From Calcarisporiella thermophila CBS 279.70 (taxonomy: Eukaryota; Calcarisporiellomycota): a stretch of DNA of 64,000 nucleotides. Where the stretch lies: contig NW_027192227.1 of NCBI RefSeq assembly GCF_041956535.1, positions 63,968 to 127,967 of the forward strand, given 5' to 3'. How positions within the stretch are numbered: the first letter of the stretch is position 1; each line of letters starts with the position of its first letter. This document shows, in pieces, positions 33,765-46,328 of this stretch. The notes under the pieces were generated by a model, which was given only the letters and a program-made list of their open reading frames with translations, searched no databases and was not told where the DNA came from. A program made the position numbers and the translations under genes.

Positions 33765-36700
33765 ATGGAGCTTTCCGACTCAAATGGTGCTAGTAATGCC
33801 AAATCTACCTCACAGTTGAAGAGAAGAAAATTTTTAGCACCTTATTTCTCAAGCTGCGAAAACATAATGAGAAAACCTCCAAGATATATTACTTTCGCCT
33901 TTATCGATATGCTAGCCAATTTGATGTGCTCTTGATTTTGTAGATATTGATTTGAAATCTAGGTCGATTCCAAAATCTTATCATATATTTCCTATAGCCT
34001 CGGAATATTATCTAGTGTTACGGCAGGCGTTTCTAGGTCGTTTGCTATTGTATTGCTTTGGAAAGCTGTCGCTACCATCAGTTCGATAGGAGACTCTAAT
34101 ACTAACAGCCAGGAAATAATCAGTGATATTGTGCCGTTTTTGGGAATAGTTATTTCAGTCATGCTTTCATCGTATTTGTTAAATTGTTTTTGGTCCCTTG
34201 CAGGTGAGAACCAGACAAAGGTAGATAATTGATTCATAAATTCCATGATATGGATTTTGAATGCATTCCGTGACATTTGCATAGCGTATCCGCGAGCTCT
34301 ACTTCCATTCAATTCTCCACCAAGATCAGAGCTGGTTTGATCTTAATCAGTCGGAGTCACTCAACACTCGTCTTTCATCGGATACCCTGCTTATCCAAGA
34401 TGGCCTTTCAGAGAAAGTTGGGTTCCTCCTGAAGGACATATTTTTTGCCATAGCTTGCTTTACCCTAGCATTTTATTATGGGTGGAGGTTGTCAGTTGTA
34501 TTGCTTGCGATTGTACCGATGCTTATATTTTCAGGCTATGCATTCGCACAAGTATTAAAAGATCAGACCGAAAAAGTGCAGAATGCCGGAACCTTGATAG
34601 AACAATGTGTTTCCGGAATTCGCACCATTATCGCCTTTTCCATGCAACCTCATTTTGTCCATCTCCTTAATTCATATCTCAATATTGCCTATCAAGCTGG
34701 CGTTCGGAAAGCTTGGAAAACTGGTGAGGCAATTAACGGTAATACTTAATATGTGAATGTGTATTTTTAACATTGATTTTGAAGGCATTTGCATGGGACT
34801 GGTTATGTTCATTGATTTTAGTGCCTATAGCTTAGCATTTTGGTATGGAGCACGCCTAATTTCTCAAGGATTTATCTCAAGAACGGCTTCATTGCAAGCC
34901 TTTTTTCTAATAGTTGCAGGATCCTATACAATAGGGTAATTTTTTTCTATTCTTTGCAAGCTTCTGAATGATAACTAAATCCATCCAAATTTTTAGCGAA
35001 ATAGCACCCAATTACAAGGCACTTGTGGAAGCTCAGGTAGCAGCGCATAAAATATTTCCAGTCATTGACCGTAAGCCAGCTATTACATCGAGTATAAAAT
35101 TTCAGAGCAAGGGTATAAAGCGTAGTGCTTGCCAGGGTGATCTCACATTTCATGATGTTCATTTCAGCTATCCTTCTCGACCCAGTATCCAAGTCTTGTC
35201 TGGAATCGACCTTAGAATTCCTAGTGGAAAAACAGTTGCAATCGTTGGTGCTTCTGGAGGAGGAAAATCAACCATTACTCATTTGATACAACGCTTTTAT
35301 GATCTAATCTCGGGAAAGATTCTGCTGGATGGAGTGGATTTGCGTGAGCTTGATGTAAGTTGGCTGCGGAAACAAATAGGAGTAGTAGGGCAAGAACCAT
35401 TCCTATTCGATGACTCTATTCGCAACAACATCGCTCTTGGTGCTTCCAATCGCAATCCGACACAAAAGGAGATCGAGGAAGCATGTATTATGGCAAATTG
35501 TCACGATTTCATCAGCAGTTTGCCTCATAGTATGACACAAGGGTTGGTGAACTGGGCTCTCAACTATCCGGAGGCCAAAAGCAGCGCATTGCACTGGCGA
35601 GAGCCTTAATTCGTAATCCAGCAATACTGTTGCTGGATGAAGCGACGTCCGCTCTGGATACCACATCTGAAAAGCTGATGCAAGACGCTCTGAAATCTGC
35701 ATCCAAAAATCGGACGACTCTAATCATTGCACATCGACTTTCAACGATTCGTGAGACCGATTGGATTGTAGTGATAGAAAATGGAAAGGTAGTTGAGCAG
35801 GGCACACATGCAGAATTAATGGCAATTGAGGGCACTTATATGGCCTACGTGCAAAAGCAACAGCTAAAAGATGACGAGGATAACAAGGAAGAAAGTTCTA
35901 TTGATTCAAACTTTAAGGTTGCGAGTAAAATAGAGCACAAAAACAAGACTAGTTTAACAATTGATTCGAATTGTACCAACAAATTGGTAAATTCAGTTGG
36001 AGTGGATATCACTTCTGAAAAACGACCAATATATAGGGCGTTGCGATCGATGTCCCCAGAATGGAAGTGGATTGGATTAGCCGCATTTGGTGGTCTTGTT
36101 TATGGAGCTGTGAGTTGCTTTTTAGTTTTTTCTAATCAGATATAATTGCTAAATGATTATTTTTCCAGGTTGATCCTATTAGCGGTCTGTTAATTGGTTG
36201 TATGGTGGAAGTGCTTGGTCTACCAGTAGATCAAGTGGAGGAGGCTGCCAAATTTTGGTCGCTCATATACCGTAAGAAACTCGGGTTTTACTCAATTCTG
36301 TTCGGACTAAAATTTACGTATAATACCCTCTTGCATTATAGTTGTGTTGGCCCTTATAAGTTTCTTTGCGACTATTCTCAGAGACGGGATTACTATGTTT
36401 TGTGGTGAGCGATTTGTTCGACGATTGCGAGCGCAAACGTTCAGTAATCTCTTGCAGCAAGCAACAGCATATTTCGACCATCCTGAACACACTACAAGTG
36501 CTCTTACGTATAGATTATCCAAAGACGCTACAGAGATAACAGAATTGCCGAAAATGATCATTATTGATGGAGGAAGTGCTCTCTCGGCAGCTGTTTTCGG
36601 ATTATTCATAGCTTTTAGATATGGATGGAAATTGACCTTGATGCTACTACCGACCGTGCCTCTTATAATAGGTTCATTGTTTTTCCGCTATAAGTCACTG

Positions 36701-38133
36701 GGAGGGTAATCATGGTGGTTGCATAATTCAACTAGTAGTAGCTAAAATATAATTTTAGATTTTCAGGGAAGATGGAAAAAGAATATCGGCTAGCTGGAGC
36801 AGTTGCTGGAGAGGCAATTCGCGAAATAAGAACCATCACATCACTTGGAGTTGAGGATGTTTTCGAAATGAAATATGCAGGTCGGTGATGCGGTTAACCG
36901 TTTCCAGCTTTATTTGACGAGTATAGGTTTATAAATAGGGTATTGTCAGGTACCTCATAGCTTTGCAATGAAAAAAGCATTTTTACCTCTATCGGATTTG
37001 GGTTATCGAGCGGATTACATAATCTAATCTATATCTTGGGGTTGTATCTTGAAACACGTCTCATACACTCTGGCGAAATGAGCTCTCAGCAAGTCGCAGT
37101 AGTGCTGTTTACATTTGTATGGTCCTCTGCAGCAATAAGCCAACTCTCCGGTCAGTTGCCAAGATTTGTAAAAGCAAAACAAGCGGCCATCAATATATTT
37201 GCATTGCTGGATAAAAAACCGATTATCGATCCAGATGCACTGGGTAAATGCGAAGCGATAATTCCTGGGACTGCAGAATTACAAAATGCCACTTTCACCT
37301 ATCCAATGAGATCCGACGCAATTATACTAAGCGATATATCAATGTCAATTCGGCGATATTTTAAGGTCGCCCTAGTAGATCCGAGTGGGTGTGGAAAGTC
37401 AACATCATTTCTCTGTTGCTCCGATGGTACGATTGCAATTCTGGTGAGGTATCTGTTGATGGTATAAATGTCAAAGAGTGGCAGCTGGATTCGATGCGAC
37501 AAAGAATTGCGTACGTTGGCCAAGAGCCGGTGTTGTTTGATATGACGGTGAAGGAGAATATCCTACTTGGGCGGCGAAAAGAACAAGAAGTGACGCAAGA
37601 GGATATCGAAGAGGTGGCAAAGAAGGCAAACATACACGACTTCATCTGCAGTCTTCCCAATGGATATCATACACGGGTGGGTGATAAGGGGAAGCAGATT
37701 TCTGGAGGTCAAAAGCAAAGAATTGCTATTGCAAGAGCTCTGTTGAGAAAACCTGAGATCTTGTTGTTGGATGAAGCTACCAGTGCACTTGATTCGGACT
37801 CGGAGAGGTTGGTACAGGAGGCATTAGATAGTGCAATGGTAGGGCGTACGACACTTGTCATTGCCCATCGATTATCTACCGTGCAAGATTCGGATGTTAT
37901 CAGTGAGTAATTGCATATACTTAAAGTTATATCGATGCACCTAATTCCATAATAATAGTTGTAATGAAAGATGGTGAGATACAGGAAGCAGGGTAAGATT
38001 ATTTTTTCTTTAATGGTCCATTTCTTGATATCGATATGGCAATTTGGTTCTAATTAATAGCGACCATGCCAAGTTGATTGCTTATCCTGGGATATACCGC
38101 GAGCTAGTGAGGCAACAGAATCTCAAATATTAG
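33765..38133 (+). pseudogene. ABC2: full-size ABCB transporter pseudogene, multiple frameshifts
   Basis: All eleven exon equivalents are present: 33765-33939, 33998-34220, 34285-34723, 34785-34935, 34997-36109, 36169-36271, 36342-36705, 36759-36880, 36939-37902, 37959-37992, 38061-38133. Comparison with ABC1 and ABC5 shows single-base losses in exon 1 (about 33850), exon 5 (about 35528, before the NBD1 signature) and exon 9 (about 36980 and at about 37402 in Walker A of NBD2). There is also a 12-nt in-frame loss in exon 3. The NBD2 Walker A glycine is changed (DPSGCGKS). NBD1 Walker A GASGGGKST is intact. It cannot make a full transporter. Splice sites are still good, so decay is recent. Confidence 0.88.
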
Positions 38134-38854
38134 TGATCCAACAGTATATGACCATTACTCACTAGTGGAATTCACGAAGATGGGACAATATTATTAGACA
38201 GAATGAGCAACTTTAAACGAATTGTATTTGAAATCTAAAGGAGTCCACTGTGCTGACTTAATAGATAAAGCAAGTTGACTTTTATCAATAGCGAAATAAT
38301 TATGTAAATAATTACTATGCATCCTCGCCTTATTTAAAAAAACAAATAAGCAAGAGATAATATAACAATATAAAAGAATCATCTCAACAAAAGAGCAAAT
38401 GTAAAGCTTAGGAGATTTCAAACCTGGCAGGATCCAGCGAAATTTCCAGGTTACAGGTCTCTCCCAATCATCCCAGGGTCTGAATCGTCGGATTTCCAAC
38501 CCTAGATTTGGAGAGGATTTATATACCGAAGTTTAAAACAAGGTGGCTGATTTCCCTGTCAAAATCACCCAATATCACTTTGAAAACTCCAGTTCCAATT
38601 TCAACGATGCCTTAGCAGTCCCGATTTGGCATATTATATATTAGGTACGCTACCGTGGAACATTCCACCTTCGTCGCGGGGAGAACAAATTGGCTCGGTC
38701 ACCTTCGGGTCTTTAGTTTCCCTCTGCCAAGTCATTCGTCCCGGATATCAGATTTTGAAATCTGTGCGCTTAACCGACATACATCGAATTCCGATATCCT
38801 CTTAGAGCCAAGCAGTCTGAGAAGGACCGATCACTAATGCTAGCAAGGAGCCGA
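38134..38854 (+). other. ABC2-to-ABC3 spacer with an unexplained island
   Basis: The start (to about 38260) is ABC 3' flank. From about 38400 to 38850 the sequence is less AT-rich and matches no other spacer here. It holds no convincing ORF. It includes an AGATTTTGAAATCT palindrome near 38751 and abuts the truncated exon 5 of ABC3. The MHR gene expected after ABC2 is missing. This is the scar of a deletion plus an insertion of unknown origin. Confidence 0.5.
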
Positions 38855-41373
38855 TTGCACTTCGAAATCCAGCAATCCTATTGTTAGATGAAGCGACATC
38901 CGCCCTGGATACTGCATCTGAAAAGTTAGTACAAGAAGCTCTGAAATCAGCCTCCAAAAATCGAACGACTATAATCATTGCACATCGACTTTCTACGGTT
39001 CGTGAGGCCGATTGGATTGTAGTGATGGAAAATGGAAAGTTAGCCGAGCAGGGAACACATGCAGAATTAATGTCAAAAGAGGGCATTTATATGGCATATG
39101 TACATAGGCAACAACTCAAAATTGATGAGGACAACAAGGAAAAGAGCATCATCGATTCATCCTTCAAGAGTGCGAGTGAAATAGAGCTAGTTAGCAAGAC
39201 TAGTGTAACATTGAAGCATAACAACAAATTGGGAGAGTCAATCAGCGTAAAAATCATAGCAGAGAAACGACCACTATATAGGACATTGCGATTGATGTCC
39301 CCTGAATGGAAGTTGATTGGATTAGCCACATTTGGTGGCCTTGTTATTGGAGCTGTGGGTTGCTTTTCGGCCTTTCTATAATTGCAATAATCTAATCAAT
39401 TATTTTTAATTCAGAGCTACCCTATAGGAGGTCTGTTAATTGGTCGTATGATTGATGTTCTTGGACTTCCCGTTGAACAAGTAGAGGGGACTGCCAGATT
39501 TTGGTCTCTCATATACGGTATGGAAACTCAAGTATTTAATCAAATATTTCTGGATATGACGAATAACAGCACTTTGAAATATAGTCGTGTTGGCAATCAC
39601 AGGGTTTTTTGCAGCTTTTCTAAGAAATGGGGTTGCTCTTTTTTGTGGCGAACGTTCTATTCGACGATTGCGAGCGCAAACATTCAGCAGCCTCTTACGC
39701 CAAGAAATTGCTTTTTTCGACCACCCTGAACACACTACTAGTTCTCTTACTTACAGAATAGCTAAAGACGCCACAGAGATATCAGAATTACCAAAAATGA
39801 TTATTGTTGATGGAGGGAGCGCTTTTTCTGCAGTTTTATTTGGGTTACTCATAGCCTTTAACTATGGGTGGAAATTAACATTAGCACTTCTACCGACAAT
39901 GCCTCTTGTTATAGGTTCATTGTTATTACGTTATAAATCACTGAATGGGTAATAATATTGATTGTGTAATTTGATGAAAAATAACTAAAGTATAATGTTA
40001 GGTTTTCAAGGAAAGTGGAAAAAGAATATCGGATTACTGGAACCGTTGCCGGAGAAGCAATTCGTGAAATAAGGACCATTGCGTCACTAGGCATCGAGGA
40101 AATTTTTGAAGGATGCAGGTTAGTGCTGCATCCGGTCCTAAATTTCATTTATATTGATGACTGAATATTTTAAAACAGAACATTGCCAAGTGCCCCATAG
40201 TTTCGCAATGAAAAAGGCTTTTTTTACGTCTATCGGATTTGGATTATCTCAAGGTTTACATAGTCTTGTTAATATATTGGGATTATATCTCGGAGCACGT
40301 TTCATACATTCTGGTGAAATGACCTCTCAGCAAGTCGCAGTAGTGTTGTTTACTGTCGTCTGGTCATCTCTAGGACTAAGTCACTTCTCTGGTCAAATGC
40401 CCAGATTTGTAAAAGCTAAACAAGCGGCCATCAATTTATTTGAATTGCTGGATAAAAAAACGATGATCGATCCAGATGCACCGGGTAAATGTGAAGCAGT
40501 AACTCCTGGAACTGCAGAATTGCGAAATGTCACTTTCTCATATCCGATGAGATCCGGCGCAATTATACTAAGAGACATATCAATGCTGATTCGTCGATAC
40601 AATAAGATCGCCCTAGTAGGTCCGAGTGGATGTGGAAAATCGACCATCATTTCTCTGTTGCTCCGATGGTACGATTGCAATTCTGGTGAGGTATCTGTTG
40701 ATGGTATAAATGTCAAAGAGTGGCAGCTGGATTCTATGCGACAAAGAATTGCGTACGTTGGCCAAGAGCCGGTGTTGTTTGATATGACGGTGAAGGAGAA
40801 TATCCTACTTGGGCGGCGAAAAGAACAAGAAGTGACGCAAGAGGATATCGAAGAGGTGGCAAAGAAGGCAAACATACACGACTTCATCTGCAGTCTTCCC
40901 AATGGATATCATACACGGGTGGGTGATAAGGGGAAGCAGATTTCTGGAGGCCAAAAGCAAAGAATTGCTATTGCAAGAGCTCTGCTAAGAAAACCTGAGA
41001 TCTTGTTGTTGGATGAAGCCACCAGTGCACTGGATTCGGACTCGGAGAGGTTGGTGCAGGAGGCATTAGATAGTGCAATGATAGGGCGTACGACACTTGT
41101 CATTGCCCATCGATTATCTACCGTGCAAGATTCGGACCTTATCAGTAAGTGTTTTTATACACCAAAATTGTATGAGTGATTCTAACCCTATAATCCCATA
41201 ATATTAGTTGTAATGAAAGATGGCGAAATAAAAGAGGCTGGGTAAGTTTTTTTAACACATTCATTTCTTGATATTGATTTGACAATTTCATAAATAATAG
41301 CGAGCATGCTAAGCTGGTTGCGTATGCTGGAATATACCGCGAGCTAGTAAAACAACAGAACCTTAGTTATTAG
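38855..41373 (+). pseudogene. ABC3: 5'-truncated ABCB transporter (NBD1 end, TMD2, NBD2)
   Basis: Begins inside exon 5 just before Walker B of NBD1 ([11 protein letters not shown], from 38881). Exons: about 38855-39354, 39415-39517, 39585-39948, 40002-40118, 40179-41144, 41208-41241, 41301-41373. Promoter, TMD1 and most of NBD1 are missing. Exon 8 is 117 nt instead of 122 (a 5-nt loss near 40110), breaking the frame into exon 9. Exon 9 alone is open and carries NBD2 with Walker A GPSGCGKST, ISGGQKQR and [11 protein letters not shown]. Its NBD2 is almost identical in DNA to that of ABC2. A functional product is unlikely. Confidence 0.85.
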
Positions 41374-42026
41374 TGATCTAATAGATTGTGGTCGGCAGCC
41401 CAGTCTTGACTATGATAAGGTAGTATTATTACACAAAATGAACTATTTCCAATGAGTTATATAAGAACTTTGTAATATTCTATTTTGGCACCCTTAAAAT
41501 ATTTAGCAATATGAACTTTAATATAAACTGATGATTGGTTTTTGACAACTTAACGAAATAGACAGATATCTTTGCCCTATTAAATCCGGAAGTTCGGTGA
41601 GGTACATTAAATAAGATAGATGGGTTACATTAACTTCAAAAAAGATTTAAAGCAGGTGCTTTTAAAGATCAGACTCGTTGTGTGCATTATAATAATCCAT
41701 CCAACAAAATATCATAAATCCTATTTCGTATCATGTGATAGAAGAGGTGAGTTGTCTAGCTACACAATATGAATCGTTTTCCTCTTTATTCATTTGTTGT
41801 AGTTTGTTGCAATTCACCAATCAACTCTACTTATAATTTATACCATACACTCGATTCAGTGGCCGGGTTGAGCTTGTGTTTTATCCAACCTTTATCTGAA
41901 AAATACTATATTAAACAGATACGATTTTACTGTATCTATCGGGTTTTTAAAATTGTTATTCATCAACTTTCTTGGAAAGTACTTTATACCCATGATTCCT
42001 TCATTTCAATTGAAATATTTTCCACA
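41374..42026 (+). other. ABC3-to-MHR6 spacer
   Basis: No gene. It has ABC 3' flank, a CATGTGATA element at 41732-41740 and a pre-start block. An open frame from 41769 runs into MHR6 exon 1, but the 86 extra codons have no paralog support and are treated as untranslated. Confidence 0.6.
41732..41740 (+). promoter_or_regulatory. CATGTGATA element upstream of MHR6
   Basis: 295 nt before the MHR6 start. Same string and context as before MHR2, 3, 9 and 10. Conservation suggests a binding site; the factor is unknown. Confidence 0.4.
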
Positions 42027-43792
42027 ATGTGTACACGCCAATTGTTGACTGCGCCAATTAATCTCGTATGCTCCACCTCTGAGAACGATACTACTGTTAC
42101 GGAAATCCATCTGCAGAAGTGTCCTAATCTTTGGGATTTACCCTCAGTTTCAGCCTTGTGCTTCCAAGTCCAACTGAATTCATATACTGATCTACATCAT
42201 CTCCTCAGCGCTCAGTATCTAATTGATGGAGTTTTACTACCAGAAAGTCTTTTTCGCCCTCGGATAAATGCAACATCTACCAAGAAACAGAACACAAGAC
42301 ATACAAGTTACTGCACTTATTTCAAGATCCATACTTTCCCGAAACAAATTGAAGACAAAATTCTCAGATGGCCCACAAGAACTAACATTGCCAAAGAGAA
42401 GCTACTCATCGATCAACTTTTTCATGTATATTTGAGTACTTGCTGTGTAGACTCTATTCATCCAGATCGTGAAGGATTTCTTAAAAGCTACTATTGTTGC
42501 GAACTCGAGCCTGCCCTCGTTCACACTGCCGTCGCAAGAGCGGCTATCCATTTATTACTCAAACATCCGGAGTCGCCTCTTAAGAATAGGCTCCATATGG
42601 CTGTATGGAGTCTGCTAGAGCAGGCAAATCAATCATTGGCAGACGTATTTGATATTCCATCTCCACAAATTGTTCTTGCCTTTACAAATATGGATTCGTG
42701 TCTGAAAATGCTTTCTCGATATAAGGATGCATACACATACTTCTCGCAGGCCGTACCGATGGCACTGTCTCTCCATATGGACAAGGACAATGCTACAGAG
42801 AAGAATTTTATGCAGATAGAGTTTCGAAGAAGAATCTGGTAAAAGCGGCCATTTAATTGCTATATATTATATATATTGATGCCTTATAAATCGAATATAT
42901 CTAAGGGCTGATGTTTGCATGCGTGAATTGCTCTATGTATTTGATTTTGATAAGCCGTCTCTAATAAGCATGGATATTATCAAATCATCTCCCAAACCTA
43001 CGGTAACAACGAAAGATAGCAAATCGTATAAGTTTGCAACTGTAATGGGATATAACAGCTTTCGATGATTCATTTCATCATGTTAACTTTCTAATATTCA
43101 GATACGTTTTTTGGTGGGAATTTCCGTGTTTTCCGGTCTCTTAGAGCTACAGAACATTGATTGGGCACTTCCCGATGATATAATCGTTCAAAAATTGGCT
43201 GGTCTTGCTGCATATTTGCAAAATGAACGAACTGAATTAATTCGTTTCTGCAGTGAAGGTGATCTACGAGAGATCCACTCTCCTATTGTAAATTTCGATT
43301 TTTGGTTTCACTGGTGTGCACTTTGGCGACAATTTATCAAGTCAGACGCACCTACCGGTAGATTAGACACAAATTTGATGCAGCAATTGCATAAAAGGGC
43401 ATTCGATGAGTATGTCAAGGTAACAGTATTTTTGGATTTCTGCCTGCTTGTTGATTGGCATTATAATATAATTATATTTATTTAAGTAGGGCTTATTATT
43501 CCATTGTATCAAGTTTTTTAAGTGGGCGGTTATATCCCAAATCAGATGCAAATCCAAAGTGCTTCTAGTGGCACACATTATTTGTGAAGATGTTAAATTT
43601 ATCGCTCAAATGCATCCCAATATTCGAATGCGGCGCAAGATATTCCAAGAGCTTATTAATGTATTAAATATTCTGCAAACACCAGAAATTAGAGGAATTT
43701 TATCAAAGCTACTCGCTTGTCAATTCATGGATGTATTAGAAGTGATGAAACCAACGGTATTTTCAAAGGAAGTGCTGAAGCGAGCAGCCTAA
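42027..43792 (+). CDS. MHR6: MHR-like protein without a zinc cluster
   Basis: Exons 42027-42838, 42906-43041, 43102-43419, 43490-43792; 522 aa. The start (MCTRQLLTAP) aligns with the family. Two small in-frame length differences set it apart: exon 1 is 3 nt longer, in the variable loop before YCTYFKIH, and exon 4 is 3 nt longer at its first codons. Motifs: LFHVYLSTCCVDSIHPD, KDAYTYFSQAVPMALSL, IEFRRRIW, DKPSLISMDIIKSSPKP and WCALWRQFIKSDAPTGRLD. It follows truncated ABC3 and starts a run of three consecutive MHR genes. Confidence 0.82.
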
Positions 43793-44359
43793 TATAAGCA
43801 GAACAATACCAGAAATTGAGAAAAGGTATATTGGAATGGTTGGATTATACAGTATTTTTATTGCGTCGTTTTAAATCGAATCGGCGAAAAATATTGTATT
43901 ATTCCCTTTGGGCTCTTGCCCAAAGGAAACGAAGCTGGATGGTATCAGCTCCTTCGGAGCAAAAATCGTGCTTTATTCATAGTTATAGAAATCATTAATA
44001 AAATATAAAAAAGTATAAAAGGTAGATATTGATCAAAGTATTCAAACTGCTGTGTTTAGAGATAATTGTAAAATGTAATAATACAAAGATGGTATCTGCT
44101 ATTCTCATTCTCTAGCTTTGAGAGGTCCTTTGAGTCTGTGCTGTTTCTTAGGGTTGTACAGGTGGGTATCCAGCCTCGTTATCCTTGGCCCAAAAGGAGT
44201 TGCCCGAAAATTATTGTAAAATGGGATGACTTATTCTTGAATATATCGAGACTTTAATTAGTGTTTAGTTCTCGATTTCTTTTTTCGATGAACCCCGCCG
44301 GGTTTGGAAGCGAATATAGATATCCTCGATTCCCCCTTTCAAGAACGGTGTTTTTCGCT
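43793..44359 (+). other. MHR6-to-MHR7 spacer with a foreign insert
   Basis: After 110 nt of normal MHR 3' flank the sequence departs at about 43902 from all other flanks and carries an island of roughly 300 nt. It starts with a hairpin (43905-43926), then a second small hairpin (GCTCCTTCGGAGC near 43949), and ends near 44210 with GGCCCAAAAGGAGTTGCCC. The usual MHR upstream block resumes at about 44215. The island looks like a short mobile or structured element, but I cannot assign it. Confidence 0.45.
43905..43926. repeat. 9-bp hairpin at the edge of the MHR6-MHR7 island
   Basis: CCTTTGGGC, loop TCTT, GCCCAAAGG: a perfect 9-bp stem. It marks the left boundary of sequence absent from paralogous spacers. 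The right end of the island has a related CCCAAAAGGAG...GCCC string. Confidence 0.65.
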
Positions 44360-46124
44360 ATGTATACACACCATTTGCAAGTTGCGCCAATAAATACCAT
44401 ATGCTCTACGTCTACGAACAATGCAGCAGATGAAGCAGAAACCCATCTGCAGGCGAGTACTTATCTTTGGGATTTACTCTTGACTTCAGATGCCTTGAGC
44501 TTTCAAATCAGACTGAATTCATATACTGATCTACATCATCTTTTCAGCGCTCAATACCTCATTGATGGAATCATACTGCCAGAAAATCTTTTTTGCCCTC
44601 AGAAATATACAACAATTACCAACAGAAAGCCTACAGATTACTGCTCTTACTTCAAGGTCAATTTCCCTAAGTCAATTGAAGATAAAATCTTAAGATGGCC
44701 AACAAGATCTAACATTGCCAAAGAGAAACTGCTCATCGATCAGCTATTTCATGTCTATCTGAGCACATGTTGTGTAGACTCTCTTCACCCAGATCGTGAA
44801 GCTTTTCTTAAAAGCTATTATTTTTGTGAACTCGAGCCTGCGCTCGTCCACACCGCTGTTGTGAGAGCAGCTATCCACTTATTGCTTAAGCATCCAGAAA
44901 CTCCTCTTATGAGTAAACTTCGTGTGAGCGTTGGGAGTCTCTTTGCAGAGGCAAAAGAATCGCTAGCGGCCGTATTTGATGTTCCATCTCCTCAGATTGT
45001 ACTTGCCTTTGCAAATATGGATACATGTATGCAAGAGATATCTCGCTATAAAGATGCATATGTGTTCTACGCGCAGGCCGCACAGATGGCGCTCACTCTC
45101 CAGATGGATAAGAACGACGTAACTGAAAAGGACCCTATGCAGCTTGAATTTCGAAGAAGAGTCTGGTATTATCAGCCATTATGCTTGCTAACTATTTTAA
45201 ATCTATACATTGATACCATATAAATCGAATATTACTAAGGGCTGATGTTTGCATGCGAGAATTGCTCTATGTATTTGATTTTGACAAGCCGCCTCTAATA
45301 AGCATGGACACTATCAAATCTTCTCCCAAACCGACGGTGACGGCGAGAGATAGCGAGTCTTACAAGTTTGCGACGGTAGTAAGAGATTAAACCTGCTGAT
45401 ATTTATTTCTATCAAGTTAATTAACTAGTTATTTTAGATATATTTCATAATGAAAATCATAACATTTTCTAAACTCTTGGAGCTGCAAAACATTGATTGG
45501 GCGCTTCCTGATGTTATAATCGTGCAAAAACTGGCTGGCCTTGCTGCATATTTGCAAAATGAACAAACCGAATTAATTCCATACTGCAGTGAAGGCGACC
45601 TGCGAGAGATCCATCCTCATATTATAAACTTTGATTTTTGGACACAATGGTGTGCACTTTGGCGACAATTTATCAAATCAAATGCTCCTACAGGGAGATT
45701 GAAAACGAATTTGATGCAGCAATTGCGTGAAAAGGCATTCGATGAGTATGTCAAGGTAACGGTATTTTTAGATTTCTGTCTGTTTGTTGATTAGTGATAT
45801 ATCATAGCTAACTTCATTAAAAAGGGACTAATCCATTGCATAAGATTCTTCAAGAGAGCGTTTAATTCCCATGTCAGGTGCAAACCGAGATTTCATTTAG
45901 TGACCAATATGGTTTGCGAGGATGTTAAATTCATTTCTCGAATGCATCCCAATCTTCGAGTACGGCGTAAGATATACCAAGAGATTATAAAAATATTAAA
46001 TATTTTGCAAACACCGGAAATTAGAGGAACATTATCGCAACTGCTCGCTTGTCAATTCCTGGATGCGTTAGAAGAAATTAAACCGACAGTATTTTCAAAG
46101 GAAGTTCTGGAACGAACGGTCTAA
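44360..46124 (+). CDS. MHR7: MHR-like protein without a zinc cluster
   Basis: Exons 44360-45165, 45240-45375, 45438-45755, 45825-46124; 519 aa. An in-frame ATG at 44261 is upstream of the family start and is not preferred. The intron 1 donor is GTATTA rather than GTAAAA or GTAATA, and the intron 3 acceptor is AAG rather than CAG or TAG; both are acceptable but weak. Motifs: LFHVYLSTCCVDSLHPD, KDAYVFYAQAAQMALTL, LEFRRRVW, DKPPLISMDTIKSSPKP, WCALWRQFIKSNAPTGRLK. MHR8 follows after only 204 nt. Confidence 0.8.
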
Positions 46125-46205
46125 ATTAAGCAGAACATTATCAGAAATCGGAAATAAAGTATATCGTAGTAGTTTATTCCTGTATCTATTGAGACCTAAA
46201 TTAGT

Positions 46206-46245
46206 ATTGAGAACTAAATACTAAAATTAGTATTTAGTTCTCAAT
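46206..46245. repeat. Perfect 19-bp inverted repeat between MHR7 and MHR8
   Basis: Arms 46206-46224 (ATTGAGAACTAAATACTAA) and 46227-46245 are exact reverse complements with a 2-nt loop. It lies in the 204-nt spacer, 84 nt before the MHR8 ATG. The right arm resembles the AATTAGTGTTTAGTTCTCGATT block before other MHR genes, so it may be an inverted duplication of a promoter block. Confidence 0.8.
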
Positions 46246-46328
46246 TTTCTTATCAATGAACTCCGCTGGGTTTGGAAGCGAATATAGATATTCTCGGGTC
46301 CCTCATTTCAAGAACGGTGTTTTCCGCT

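Noticed and set aside
40154-41179. A stand-alone half-transporter gene starting at 40154 or at the ATG near 40208
   Set aside because: It reads through an intron into exon 9 and would lack most of TMD2; paralogs show it is exon 9 of a larger gene.
41769-42026. N-terminal extension of 86 codons for MHR6
   Set aside because: No paralog has a similar open extension; the sequence is spacer DNA homologous to other untranslated spacers.
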